Shown here: positions 1 to 6,461 of the stretch, piece by piece
How the letters are laid out: every line of letters starts with the position of its first letter
How positions within the stretch are numbered: position 1 is the first letter of the stretch
NCBI GenBank assembly: GCA_031273705.1
Contig: JAISRJ010000089.1
Location: 1 to 6,783 of the forward strand
Source of the DNA: Clostridiales bacterium
GTDB lineage: Bacteria > Bacillota > Clostridia > Lachnospirales > WQUN01
Direction of reading: 5' to 3'
DNA: 6,783 nt
Translations under genes and position numbers: made by a program
The notes under the pieces: generated by a model
Seen by the model: only the letters and a program-made list of their open reading frames with translations
The model's database searches: none
What the model was told of the DNA's origin: nothing

Positions 1-1278
1 CCATAGCGCGCTCTCAATATTCTTTATATTTGTAATATCTTTGGTAACGCTTGTTATGCCGATAATCTCTTTCTTGTCGTTATACATGCAAAACATACGC
101 ATTTCATAGTAGAATTTAATACCGTCTTTTCGGAACTTCCAACCGTTTTCCGCGTATCTGCCCTCATTTAATACAATCTGCATACGCCGGCGAACATCTT
201 CTCTTTCCTCCGGCTGGTAGATGTTCTCAATATGCTTGCCGAGAGTCTCCTCCTGCGTAAAGCCCAGCAAATTCTCCGCCCCGTTATTCCAAGTAAGAAC
301 AATACCGCTTTTGTCTATGGCGTAGATTGCGTAATCCCGAATACTGTCGATAATATTGTTGAGGAAGAACGAGCGATCTTCCACCTTTTTTTCTAACTCT
401 TCGTTCAAGTTTTGTATCAACTTATTTTGAAACTTGAGTTCGTTGCTTAGCCTTTTCGTTTTCTCATAGGTCATGCCGTTTGCGACCGCCACACCGATGT
501 AATACTTTATCATTTCCACCATTTCAAGTTCTTCTGGGGTGTATTCATGAATACTGGCGAAAACCATAACACCGGTCATTTGCTCATGGTAGTAAATCGG
601 CGCTATCAGCATGTTGCGCGGCTTTAGCTTACCCAAAAAAGTTCTAATATAAAACATGGTGTCGTCGGGTATATCCAAACATACGGTTGTTTGATTCTTT
701 AAGGCGGCTTCCCCAATCAAACCCTCACCCAAGCTGAAATCGAATTCCGAATATATATTTTTGGAAAACCCTACCGATTGTTTTATCTCCAATTTATTTG
801 TCTGACTGTTTAAGCTGTAAAAGGCACAGCAGTTACTGCCGGTAACGCCGATTAATTTTGGCATCAAATCTTCCAGCACACGTTCAAAGTCCATATTAAC
901 AGCTACGGAGTTTACTACATTCAAAACCTCTTGTCGTGTCTCGTCCTTTTTGCGCAAAGTGGCTTTTAGATTAGCCAAAGAATTATAAAACTTCTGTAAT
1001 TCTCCCTTTTCATAAGTGTAATTAACGGTATCCACAAAAATATTATCCAATGCCCGGCACATATCGGCAATATTGCGTTTTAGCCGTAATCCGTGATACC
1101 ATCTTAAAATGTAATACAGCGCGACGATGATAAAGGCGTTTACGAATACCAAAAACGCCAATGGCGACTGATGGATAAATTTATCGTAAAACCAAACCAT
1201 CAACGAGACGATTGTAGATAATGCCAGCAATTCCAATAATAATAGCAGATTACTCGAAATAAATTTTCTGTCCTTCAT
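1..1278 (-). CDS. Membrane-anchored GAF-PAS sensor protein, C-terminus cut off by the window edge
   Basis: The reading frame is open from an ATG at 1278 to base 1, giving 426 residues with no stop. Two hydrophobic segments (about residues 9-31 and 39-58) should form a short membrane hairpin. A helical linker (about 65-118) follows, then a GAF domain (about 129-270, with the core SLGEGLIGEAAL and, near its end, MLIAPIYYHEQMTGVMVFAS), a coiled-coil linker (about 272-302), and a PAS domain (about 303-416, with ITSVTKDIT closing it). PAS signature residues are WNNGAENLLGF and the KFRKDG turn. The protein probably senses a small ligand or redox cue in the cytoplasm and passes it to an output domain beyond the edge; GGDEF, histidine kinase, SpoIIE phosphatase or another HD-GYP are all possible. 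It lies 43 bases after the HD-GYP stop on the same strand, which suggests co-transcription. The ATG is poorly spaced from its ribosome site, and a CTG at 1290 is an alternative start. Domain calls are confident; the output function is unknown. Confidence 0.85.
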   Translation of the reverse strand, partial: MKDRKFISSNLLLLLELLALSTIVSLMVWFYDKFIHQSPLAFLVFVNAFIIVALYYILRWYHGLRLKRNIADMCRALDNIFVDTVNYTYEKGELQKFYNSLANLKATLRKKDETRQEVLNVVNSVAVNMDFERVLEDLMPKLIGVTGSNCCAFYSLNSQTNKLEIKQSVGFSKNIYSEFDFSLGEGLIGEAALKNQTTVCLDIPDDTMFYIRTFLGKLKPRNMLIAPIYYHEQMTGVMVFASIHEYTPEELEMVEMIKYYIGVAVANGMTYEKTKRLSNELKFQNKLIQNLNEELEKKVEDRSFFLNNIIDSIRDYAIYAIDKSGIVLTWNNGAENLLGFTQEETLGKHIENIYQPEEREDVRRRMQIVLNEGRYAENGWKFRKDGIKFYYEMRMFCMYNDKKEIIGITSVTKDITNIKNIESALW

Positions 1279-1296
1279 AAAGCGCGGCAGCTAAAG

Positions 1297-1309
1297 CCTC
1301 CCCTCCTTT
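1297..1309 (-). promoter_or_regulatory. Double Shine-Dalgarno sequence of the sensor gene, oddly placed
   Basis: Read on the minus strand this is AAAGGAGGGGAGG, two overlapping near-perfect Shine-Dalgarno sequences. The downstream one ends 18 bases before the ATG at 1278, which is too far for normal initiation, but only 6 bases before an in-frame CTG at 1290. A TAG directly upstream of that CTG rules out any earlier start. Confidence 0.7.
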
Positions 1310-1321
1310 ATAATTCCAGCG

Positions 1322-2443
1322 CTATACTAAGGATTCAATGGATATGTCCTTAATATTGCTGAGATCTATAAATTTATTATCTTCTGTGCGGACTATTGGT
1401 CTGGAAAGCTGAGCGCGATTTATGAAAATAACTTCCGCTTCTATTCCGCCAGTCAGGATAGCCCATTGACCGATATAGGTATATGCGATGTTCTGCAAGA
1501 ATAACAATAAATAATGGGTATCTAATTCGCCATAGGCTTTTGTCTCAAAGGTTTTTATCACCTCAAATGGGCAGATTTTATCTCTATATACGCGATTAGA
1601 AGTCATAGCGTCATAAATATCACAAATAGCAATGATTTTTGCAAGCTTACTGATCCGTTCGCTTTTTACAGCCATAGGATAACCGGTACCATCCATCTTC
1701 TCATGATGCATTAAAGCGCCCAGTTTTATTGCGTCGGAAATGTTTTGGTCGTGCAGCAGTCTATAACCGTAAATAGGGTGTTTTTTCATTATGGCATATT
1801 CTTGATCGGTCAGCTTGCCTTTTTTATTTAGAATTTCGTTAGGAATTTTCGTCTTGCCAATGTCATGCAACATACCTGCGATAGTAAGTTCTTCCAATTC
1901 TTCCTTGTCCATATTTATCCAGCGACCGAACAGGTTGCATAGCAATGAAACGTTTACGCAATGATGATAGGTATGCTCGTCGGTTTCTTTTATGAATCCA
2001 ATATAGGTAAGAAAATCCGTCTTACAGCGCAGACCGTTCATAATATCGTCCGTAATACTAAACAGCAGGTTAAGGTCCACATTCTCGCCATTGCTTATAG
2101 CGTGAATATACTTTTTCGCGTCATGGGTTTTGTCATTAACTGTATTTTCAAATTCAATAAAATCCGGGCGTTCCTCAACGGGCACGCGCTGGCGTTCCAG
2201 GGTGACGGCTTTGGCTTCTTTTTCCGTAAAATATTCCACTTGCTCTTCTATAGAACCCTGGTTAACATAAATGTTTTCTATGCCGCTGGTTAGCAGCTTG
2301 ACGTAGTTAGTATCGTTCAGCATGGTGTTTTTTGCGAGAAGTACAATGCCATTATCCAGAACCACGTCACGCCCAAGAATCATGCTGGGTTTTGCTTTAT
2401 GGATACTAATTTTTTTAATCTTTGCCGCGTTAGATTCAGACAT
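1322..2443 (-). CDS. HD-GYP domain protein, predicted cyclic-di-GMP phosphodiesterase
   Basis: This complete 373-residue protein probably hydrolyses cyclic-di-GMP in the cytoplasm. An N-terminal region (about residues 11-62, ending IENIYVN) is of the kind often found before HD-GYP domains in Clostridia. The HD-GYP core spans about residues 150-320 and keeps the expected metal and catalytic residues: H161, the HD pair H193-D194 within MLHDIGK, H222, the HH pair 246-247, the GYP loop DGTGYP at 251-256, D275, and the DAMTSNRVYR stretch. A C-terminal beta-rich tail (about 322-373, including SRPIV and KFIDLS) is typical of relatives. There is no receiver or membrane segment, so input must come from partners, possibly the sensor encoded just downstream. 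I chose the ATG at 2443 because GAGG at 2450-2453 sits 6 bases upstream; a TTG at 2455 is in frame but overlaps that site. Family assignment is very secure; activity is inferred. Confidence 0.95.
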   Translation of the reverse strand: MSESNAAKIKKISIHKAKPSMILGRDVVLDNGIVLLAKNTMLNDTNYVKLLTSGIENIYVNQGSIEEQVEYFTEKEAKAVTLERQRVPVEERPDFIEFENTVNDKTHDAKKYIHAISNGENVDLNLLFSITDDIMNGLRCKTDFLTYIGFIKETDEHTYHHCVNVSLLCNLFGRWINMDKEELEELTIAGMLHDIGKTKIPNEILNKKGKLTDQEYAIMKKHPIYGYRLLHDQNISDAIKLGALMHHEKMDGTGYPMAVKSERISKLAKIIAICDIYDAMTSNRVYRDKICPFEVIKTFETKAYGELDTHYLLLFLQNIAYTYIGQWAILTGGIEAEVIFINRAQLSRPIVRTEDNKFIDLSNIKDISIESLV

Positions 2444-2470
2444 GACACACCTCAATGATTAATTAGCACT

Positions 2471-2499
2471 AGTATATACATAAATGCTCTTGAAAACAA
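2471..2499 (-). promoter_or_regulatory. Predicted sigma-A promoter of the HD-GYP/sensor unit
   Basis: On the minus strand, a -35 TTGTTT (2494-2499) and a -10 TATACT (2471-2476) are separated by 17 bases. Transcription would begin near 2464, giving a leader of about 20 bases before the ATG. The -10 is strong and the -35 weak. Its -35 overlaps that of the divergent permease promoter. Confidence 0.6.
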
Positions 2500-2518
2500 A
2501 TCTTTTTTCCAATATACT
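2490..2518 (+). promoter_or_regulatory. Predicted sigma-A promoter of the permease/protease operon
   Basis: A -35 TTGAAA (2490-2495) and a -10 TATACT (2513-2518) are separated by exactly 17 bases. Transcription should start near 2525, about 30 bases before the permease ATG. Both hexamers are close to consensus. Confidence 0.7.
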
Positions 2519-2554
2519 AAATTGAATAATTAATGCTACGCGCGGAGGCTATAT

Positions 2555-3784
2555 ATGAAGAAACTAAATATAAACAAAAAATATCTTGAAATTTGTATCT
2601 ACACACTATGCGTTGTTTTGCTTTCTATTATTCTTGGCAAAATTGTATGGAATATTGCAGGGATCGGACAATCGATTAACAATATCCTTAATTTTCTAAA
2701 ATCTCTGCTGGCTCCGTTTATATTTGGGTTTTTTATCGCGTATTTTATGAACTCCACAGTCAGATATTTGGAATCGGTTGTGTTCAGACGGATTGCGTTT
2801 TTCCATACCCGTGCGAAAACAAAGAGATTATTAGCCATTACTTTAACTTATGTAATATACTTCGGATGTTTGACATGGGTAATATCATTTTTAATACCTC
2901 AGGTTTTTGACAATACCGCCAGTTTGATAAACAAGCTGCCGCGAGATTTACAATACTATTTAGACGTGTTTTATAAATATTTGGGTGGAGACAGTACTCT
3001 TGCCAGATTTTTGACCGCGCTGAATATAACATTACCGTCCAGCTATGATTTATCAGAGCTGATGAATCGGATATTACAGCCGATTATAACAGGGTTGTCG
3101 TCGCTTACCAATGTTATGAACACACTATTGGCTGGAACTATGAACGCCGCCAACACAGCGCTTAATTTTATACTGGGGTTATTCATCGCTTTTTATATGC
3201 TCAGCGACAAAGAATACTATCAAGAACTATCAAAAAGATCATTGGGTCTCCTATTTAAAAAAAGGGTCAGCGAAAAGATAATCAGAGCCGCCGCGTTGTC
3301 TAATCTAACTATAGAAAAATTTATTATCGGCAAGGCGATTGATTCGTTGATTATCAGTTTAATGTTCTTCTTCATTACCTTGATTATGAAACCGCCGTAT
3401 GCTCTGCTGATAACGCTGATTGTGGGGATTACGAATATGATACCATATTTCGGACCGATAGTTGGGGCAGTGATTGCTACACTAATAGTATTGCCCGCAA
3501 AACCTGACATGGCGCCATGGGTATTGCTTGTAATTTTTGTGTTACAGCAATTTGACGGAGCGTACCTAGGTCCAAAGATACTGGGCGACTCTATCGGTTT
3601 GCCTCCTATGCTGGTTATATTCGCCATATTGATAGGAAGGGCGGTCGGCGGTCCGTTGGGGATGTTCTTCGGGGTGCCTATCTTGGCTATTATTCGGAAT
3701 TTAACTTCCGAAACATTGAATAACCAATATCGCAAACGCATGGCGGCGAATGGTCACGAAGTCACCGGGCAGGAAGATACGTGA
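2555..3784 (+). CDS. AI-2E family membrane permease
   Basis: This 409-residue integral membrane protein has the size and layout of the AI-2E transporter family (relatives include TqsA and the Bacillus YueF/YrrI proteins). Hydrophobic segments lie at about residues 13-33, 48-68, 92-114, 202-217, 253-278, 281-312, 320-332 and 352-382, with a large amphipathic region between about 118 and 200. The C-terminal half carries the family's hallmark stretches: NMIPYFGP (294-301), GAYLGPKILGDSIGLPP (335-351) and GRAVGGPLGMFFGVP (361-375). Known members have been linked to autoinducer-2 export or to sodium/proton exchange, and paralogues are common, so the substrate cannot be called here. The ATG has GGAGG (2544-2548) 6 bases upstream. 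The stop codon overlaps the ribosome site of the next gene, indicating an operon with the protease and probable translational coupling. Confidence 0.93.
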   Translation: MKKLNINKKYLEICIYTLCVVLLSIILGKIVWNIAGIGQSINNILNFLKSLLAPFIFGFFIAYFMNSTVRYLESVVFRRIAFFHTRAKTKRLLAITLTYVIYFGCLTWVISFLIPQVFDNTASLINKLPRDLQYYLDVFYKYLGGDSTLARFLTALNITLPSSYDLSELMNRILQPIITGLSSLTNVMNTLLAGTMNAANTALNFILGLFIAFYMLSDKEYYQELSKRSLGLLFKKRVSEKIIRAAALSNLTIEKFIIGKAIDSLIISLMFFFITLIMKPPYALLITLIVGITNMIPYFGPIVGAVIATLIVLPAKPDMAPWVLLVIFVLQQFDGAYLGPKILGDSIGLPPMLVIFAILIGRAVGGPLGMFFGVPILAIIRNLTSETLNNQYRKRMAANGHEVTGQEDT

Positions 3785-3786
3785 GG
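3783..3786 (+). promoter_or_regulatory. Shine-Dalgarno site that sets the protease start
   Basis: GAGG here overlaps the TGA stop of the permease (3782-3784) and is 8 bases upstream of the ATG at 3795. It is too close to the ATG at 3789 (2 bases) and downstream of the ATG at 3750, so it favours 3795 as the start. Confidence 0.6.
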
Positions 3787-3794
3787 TTATGGTT

Positions 3795-4466
3795 ATGACC
3801 ACACCATCACGGGTGCCCTTTCAGGGAGGGAAATTTTTTCGGCCGCTGTTGTTCATCGGACTGCTGACAGTATCTAAATGTGTCGTGAGGGGGTTCGCGT
3901 GGATTCTGCCATATGACGCAGGGTTAAGAACCGTCGTGATGGAATCTGTTTCGCTTTTAATAATACCTACTTTATACGCGTTTATTTCCGGTCGCGAATT
4001 CGCGCGAATATTTCGATTAGAATCCATAAAATTAAAAATGATTATTTTTATAATAATCTGCTCCGTTTTTTTTGCTGTTCCGCTTTATGCCGTGTCGATA
4101 ATTATTTCTTTCATTCAGGGACAGCCGAGAGATCAATTTATTCATATACTGATTGCGGAGAACCCCGTGGTAACTTTTCTGGCCGTCGTGATCGTCGCGC
4201 CTGTAACAGAAGAAATAATATATCGCGGGATACTCCTGGATGCTTTGGAGGCTCTGGATGAAGGGAAACGCTCTTATTTGTCCGTTGTTTTGTCCGGGGT
4301 AATCTTTGGAGTTTCGCATTTGGATTTGACGCAATTCCCAACGGCGTGTTTATCGGGGATTTTGTTTTCTGTGCTGGTTCTTAGATTTAGAAGCCTTTAC
4401 GCCGGCATGCTATCCCATGCTGTATTAAACGGATTAAGTCTTTTGGCAGCCGCAGCCAATAATTAA
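3795..4466 (+). CDS. CPBP family (Abi/CAAX-type) intramembrane metalloprotease
   Basis: The 223-residue product is a polytopic membrane protein of the CPBP family, related to Rce1-type CAAX proteases and to bacteriocin immunity (Abi) proteins. The conserved motifs are intact: motif 1 EEIIYRG (E139, E140, R144), motif 2 FGVSH (F171, H175), and motif 3 HAVLN (H208, N212). The glutamates and histidines are the predicted catalytic set. Hydrophobic segments occur at about residues 15-30, 48-65, 81-107, 124-138, 162-174, 183-197 and 202-220. The gene starts 10 bases after the permease stop and should be co-transcribed with it. Upstream in-frame ATGs at 3789 and 3750 would overlap or nearly touch the permease and have poorer ribosome sites; the 3750 start would give 238 residues. 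No bacteriocin gene is visible nearby, so an immunity role is unsupported; envelope protein processing is equally possible. Confidence 0.92.
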   Translation: MTTPSRVPFQGGKFFRPLLFIGLLTVSKCVVRGFAWILPYDAGLRTVVMESVSLLIIPTLYAFISGREFARIFRLESIKLKMIIFIIICSVFFAVPLYAVSIIISFIQGQPRDQFIHILIAENPVVTFLAVVIVAPVTEEIIYRGILLDALEALDEGKRSYLSVVLSGVIFGVSHLDLTQFPTACLSGILFSVLVLRFRSLYAGMLSHAVLNGLSLLAAAANN

Positions 4467-4469
4467 CTA

Positions 4470-4498
4470 ATGACAATATTTTCGCCATATTATAAAAT
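4470..4498 (+). promoter_or_regulatory. Predicted sigma-A promoter of the lipoprotein gene
   Basis: ATGACA (4470-4475) and TAAAAT (4493-4498) each match the consensus hexamers at five of six positions, with a 17-base spacer. A start near 4505 would give a leader of about 80 bases before the ATG at 4584. The promoter begins 4 bases after the protease stop, and no terminator is seen between the genes, so some read-through from upstream is likely. Confidence 0.5.
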
Positions 4499-4583
4499 AG
4501 AGACTGGGACGTGTCAGCGTTATACCCGCGAGTGCAACAACCTCAACAGCTAATTAGTTTTTGTGGCGAAAGGCTGGTTTTAT

Positions 4584-5477
4584 ATGTTGAAAAAGAGCTT
4601 ATCATTTCTAAATTCCGATAACAGATTTTTACATTTTATTGTGATACTTTTGACTGTGACATTATTGGCTGGGTGCGCCGATGAGAAGAAACTGGAGAGA
4701 GAGTCCAAATATGGCTTTATGCACGCGGCCATACAAGAAAAAGTTCTATATGATATGAATGATTTAAAGATAACGGCAGTCGCTCTTAATATGTTGCCCG
4801 ACTCGGGTCCTACGCTGGTACTTAGTGTCGAAAATCTTTCTGAGAAACGTTATGGTATAAAACTTAAAAATTCGTCGGTTAATGGCTACATGATTTACGA
4901 CGATAAAGAATATACAATTCCCAAGGGGTTTAACGACAACATAGAAGTAATATTTAATCCGCTGGCTCTTAACGCGGCTGGTATTGTAACTTTTACCGAG
5001 ATGAACATAGGGTTTCAAATATCTGAAGTCGCGGATGAGAGTTTATACGAGTCGGATCCGGTTATTGTGACGACTTCGATGTATGGTAAATACATACAGA
5101 AATATCAATTCAGCGGTTCGGTAGTAATAAACGAAGGCGGACTGGTAATTAAAGTTGCGAGTATGAAGCAAGACGACGCTTTGTTTGGCAAGCAGATATA
5201 CATATATGTCGAAAACAACACGGAGAATCCTATTTCATTAGAGACAAAGGATGTTTCGGTAAACGGGATCGAGCTGCCGCATTATTTCATAAGAGAGATA
5301 GGCGCGGGTAAAAGGGCGTGCGAGCCGATAACATTCCATGACAGTGATTTGGTGACAAATGGGGTAGCCTCTATAGACGAGTTGATAATGGGTTTTAAGG
5401 CGTTTAGTCCATATGGTTCGGTGGTGGATACCCAAAGATATAAAATGTTGTTCTCCGAAAACGAGGGGAAGGCGTGA
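4584..5477 (+). CDS. Lipoprotein of unknown function with two homologous beta-rich repeats
   Basis: The 297-residue product begins with a lipoprotein signal peptide: basic MLKKS, a hydrophobic core (about residues 15-29), and the lipobox LLAGC with the acylated cysteine at 31. It should be anchored on the outer face of the membrane. The mature part holds two copies of one unit of about 95 residues (about 56-148 and 182-275). Matching landmarks are VEN at 82-84 and 209-211, SVNG at 98-101 and 225-228, and IGF at 142-144 against MGF at 269-271, all offset by exactly 127 residues. The alternating hydrophobic pattern suggests Ig-like beta sandwiches. I recognise the style from uncharacterised Clostridia lipoproteins but cannot assign a function. 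I chose the ATG at 4584, with AAAGG at 4569-4573; an in-frame GTG at 4563 has no ribosome site and would add 7 residues. A ligand-binding or envelope-assembly role is conceivable but unsupported. Confidence 0.85.
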   Translation: MLKKSLSFLNSDNRFLHFIVILLTVTLLAGCADEKKLERESKYGFMHAAIQEKVLYDMNDLKITAVALNMLPDSGPTLVLSVENLSEKRYGIKLKNSSVNGYMIYDDKEYTIPKGFNDNIEVIFNPLALNAAGIVTFTEMNIGFQISEVADESLYESDPVIVTTSMYGKYIQKYQFSGSVVINEGGLVIKVASMKQDDALFGKQIYIYVENNTENPISLETKDVSVNGIELPHYFIREIGAGKRACEPITFHDSDLVTNGVASIDELIMGFKAFSPYGSVVDTQRYKMLFSENEGKA

Positions 5478-5486
5478 ATTTTCAAC

Positions 5487-5518
5487 CCGCCCCACGGCGT
5501 AATGCCGCCGTGAGGCGG
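5487..5518 (+). other. Strong GC-rich hairpin after the lipoprotein gene
   Basis: CCGCC (5487-5491) pairs with GGCGG (5514-5518), and CACGGCG (5493-5499) pairs with CGCCGTG (5506-5512), with one C/A mismatch between the two stems and a 6-base loop. No T-run follows on either strand, so it is not an intrinsic terminator by itself. It starts 10 bases after the stop codon and may protect the 3' end of the mRNA, or be a REP-like element. Confidence 0.65.
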
Positions 5519-5561
5519 AATGTGGTCTGGTGCTAACAGAAATTTACGGCAGGCGGCGTTA

Positions 5562-5586
5562 ACGCCTTCGGCGTCTTTTTATTTTT
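5562..5586 (+). terminator. Probable intrinsic terminator of the lipoprotein transcript
   Basis: ACGCC (5562-5566) pairs with GGCGT (5570-5574) around a TTC loop. A C and an 11-base tract of T with one A (5576-5586) follow. The stem is only 5 base pairs but GC-rich, and the T tract is long. On the minus strand no T tract follows the stem, so it should not terminate trmB. Confidence 0.6.
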
Positions 5587-5628
5587 GGTGTATGTCCGCT
5601 CAAGCTTTTTTCCAGTGATTGTTCCAGT

Positions 5629-6375
5629 TCATCCAAAGTCTTTAATGTATCCTGATTTATTATTCGACTCTTTTTCGGAGTGTACAGCATTTGACGAATC
5701 CGATTCTTTAGTCTGATGGTGTGGACGTTCACACAAATCTCCTTTCGCTGGTTTAACAGCTTCCAACCGATATATTGGCATACCCAGGTCTACGAATTTT
5801 GCTTCGTATTCCGTTATGAAGCGTGTATCTTGCGGTGTCGAGTGCAAATCCAATGAGATATTTCTCAATAACCAGTTCTTTTCAGAAAACTGTTGGATCG
5901 AAAAATCAAAAAGGGCTCTGTTGTCGGTTTTAAAGTGAATGACATTTATTCCCAGGCTGTAATAAATATCTAAAAACCGGCCATGCGTAAGTCTGCGTTT
6001 AGCCCATTTCTTTTTGTTCGGCCACGGGTCGCAGAATTGTATGTACAGAACCTCTATTTCTCCGGGCGCAAAATACTCCGACATCGCTTCGGCCTCGCTT
6101 ATAATATATGCTGAAAGGCCGGGTGTGTTGCGGGCTAGTCGAGCCGCCTGCGCAAGTATTGTAGGGTCGCGTTCTATACCGATAAAGTTTATTTGCGGAA
6201 AAGCCTGTGCCGACGCCGCCAGGAATTTTCCTTTGCCGCATCCTATTTCCAGTTGTATAGGATTTACATTGCCAAAATATTCCCGCCATTTGCCGCAAAG
6301 ATTTTGCGGTTCTTTTATTATCCGCTCGTTTTCAGCAAGTTCACGAGCCGTCCAGTTTTTTTTCCTCGTGCGCAT
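5629..6375 (-). CDS. trmB: tRNA (guanine-N7-)-methyltransferase
   Basis: TrmB uses S-adenosylmethionine to methylate N7 of guanosine 46 in the variable loop of tRNAs. The 248-residue protein is a Rossmann-fold methyltransferase: motif I LEIGCGKGKF (42-51), the acidic strand end FIGIERD (64-70), the family signature CDPWPNKKKWAKRRLT (115-130), KTDN (149-152) and the C-terminal TEYEAKF (188-194) followed by IYRLEA (201-206). Compared with typical bacterial TrmB of roughly 210-220 residues it has a polar tail after residue 207, rich in Ser, Lys, Glu, Asn and His. The stretch before HFKTDN (about 139-146) lacks the usual KPGGE-like turn and is a few residues shorter. The ATG at 6375 has GGAGG (6382-6386) 6 bases upstream. 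The gene converges on the lipoprotein gene and is divergent from the gene at 6515. No clear terminator of its own was found. Confidence 0.96.
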   Translation of the reverse strand: MRTRKKNWTARELAENERIIKEPQNLCGKWREYFGNVNPIQLEIGCGKGKFLAASAQAFPQINFIGIERDPTILAQAARLARNTPGLSAYIISEAEAMSEYFAPGEIEVLYIQFCDPWPNKKKWAKRRLTHGRFLDIYYSLGINVIHFKTDNRALFDFSIQQFSEKNWLLRNISLDLHSTPQDTRFITEYEAKFVDLGMPIYRLEAVKPAKGDLCERPHHQTKESDSSNAVHSEKESNNKSGYIKDFG

Positions 6376-6411
6376 GTTTATCCTCCGATGATTGTCACTT
6401 TAAACCATCAT

Positions 6412-6440
6412 AGTATATATTGCAAATTTACCCTACGCAA
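6412..6440 (-). promoter_or_regulatory. Predicted sigma-A promoter of trmB
   Basis: On the minus strand, TTGCGT (6435-6440) and TATACT (6412-6417) are separated by 17 bases. Transcription would start near 6405, about 30 bases before the trmB ATG. Confidence 0.6.
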
Positions 6441-6461
6441 GAATTTTTAACCAAACTCGTC

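Noticed and set aside
1961..2293. Plus-strand open frame of 110 codons inside the HD-GYP gene
   Set aside because: It is antisense to a strongly conserved catalytic region and has no ribosome site.
3220..3741. Long minus-strand open frame (173 codons) inside the permease gene
   Set aside because: It lies entirely antisense to a well-supported AI-2E gene, has no convincing ribosome site, and its translation resembles no family.
2555..3784. Calling the permease an autoinducer-2 exporter and naming it tqsA
   Set aside because: The family name reflects one studied member; other members have ion-exchange roles, and no luxS or lsr genes are in view.
3750..3794. Earlier ATG start for the CPBP protease
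   Set aside because: It would overlap the permease by 35 bases and lacks a good ribosome site; GAGG at 3783-3786 fits the ATG at 3795 better.
3795..4466. Bacteriocin immunity system based on the Abi-type protease
   Set aside because: No small double-glycine leader peptide or bacteriocin export gene is visible anywhere in the window.
4550..4562. CTAATTAG followed by five T as a terminator after the protease
   Set aside because: An 8-base perfect palindrome leaves no loop and is AT-rich, so it cannot form a stable terminator hairpin.
6014..6391. Plus-strand open frame of 125 codons across trmB
   Set aside because: It is antisense to the conserved TrmB core motifs, so it is a shadow of that gene.
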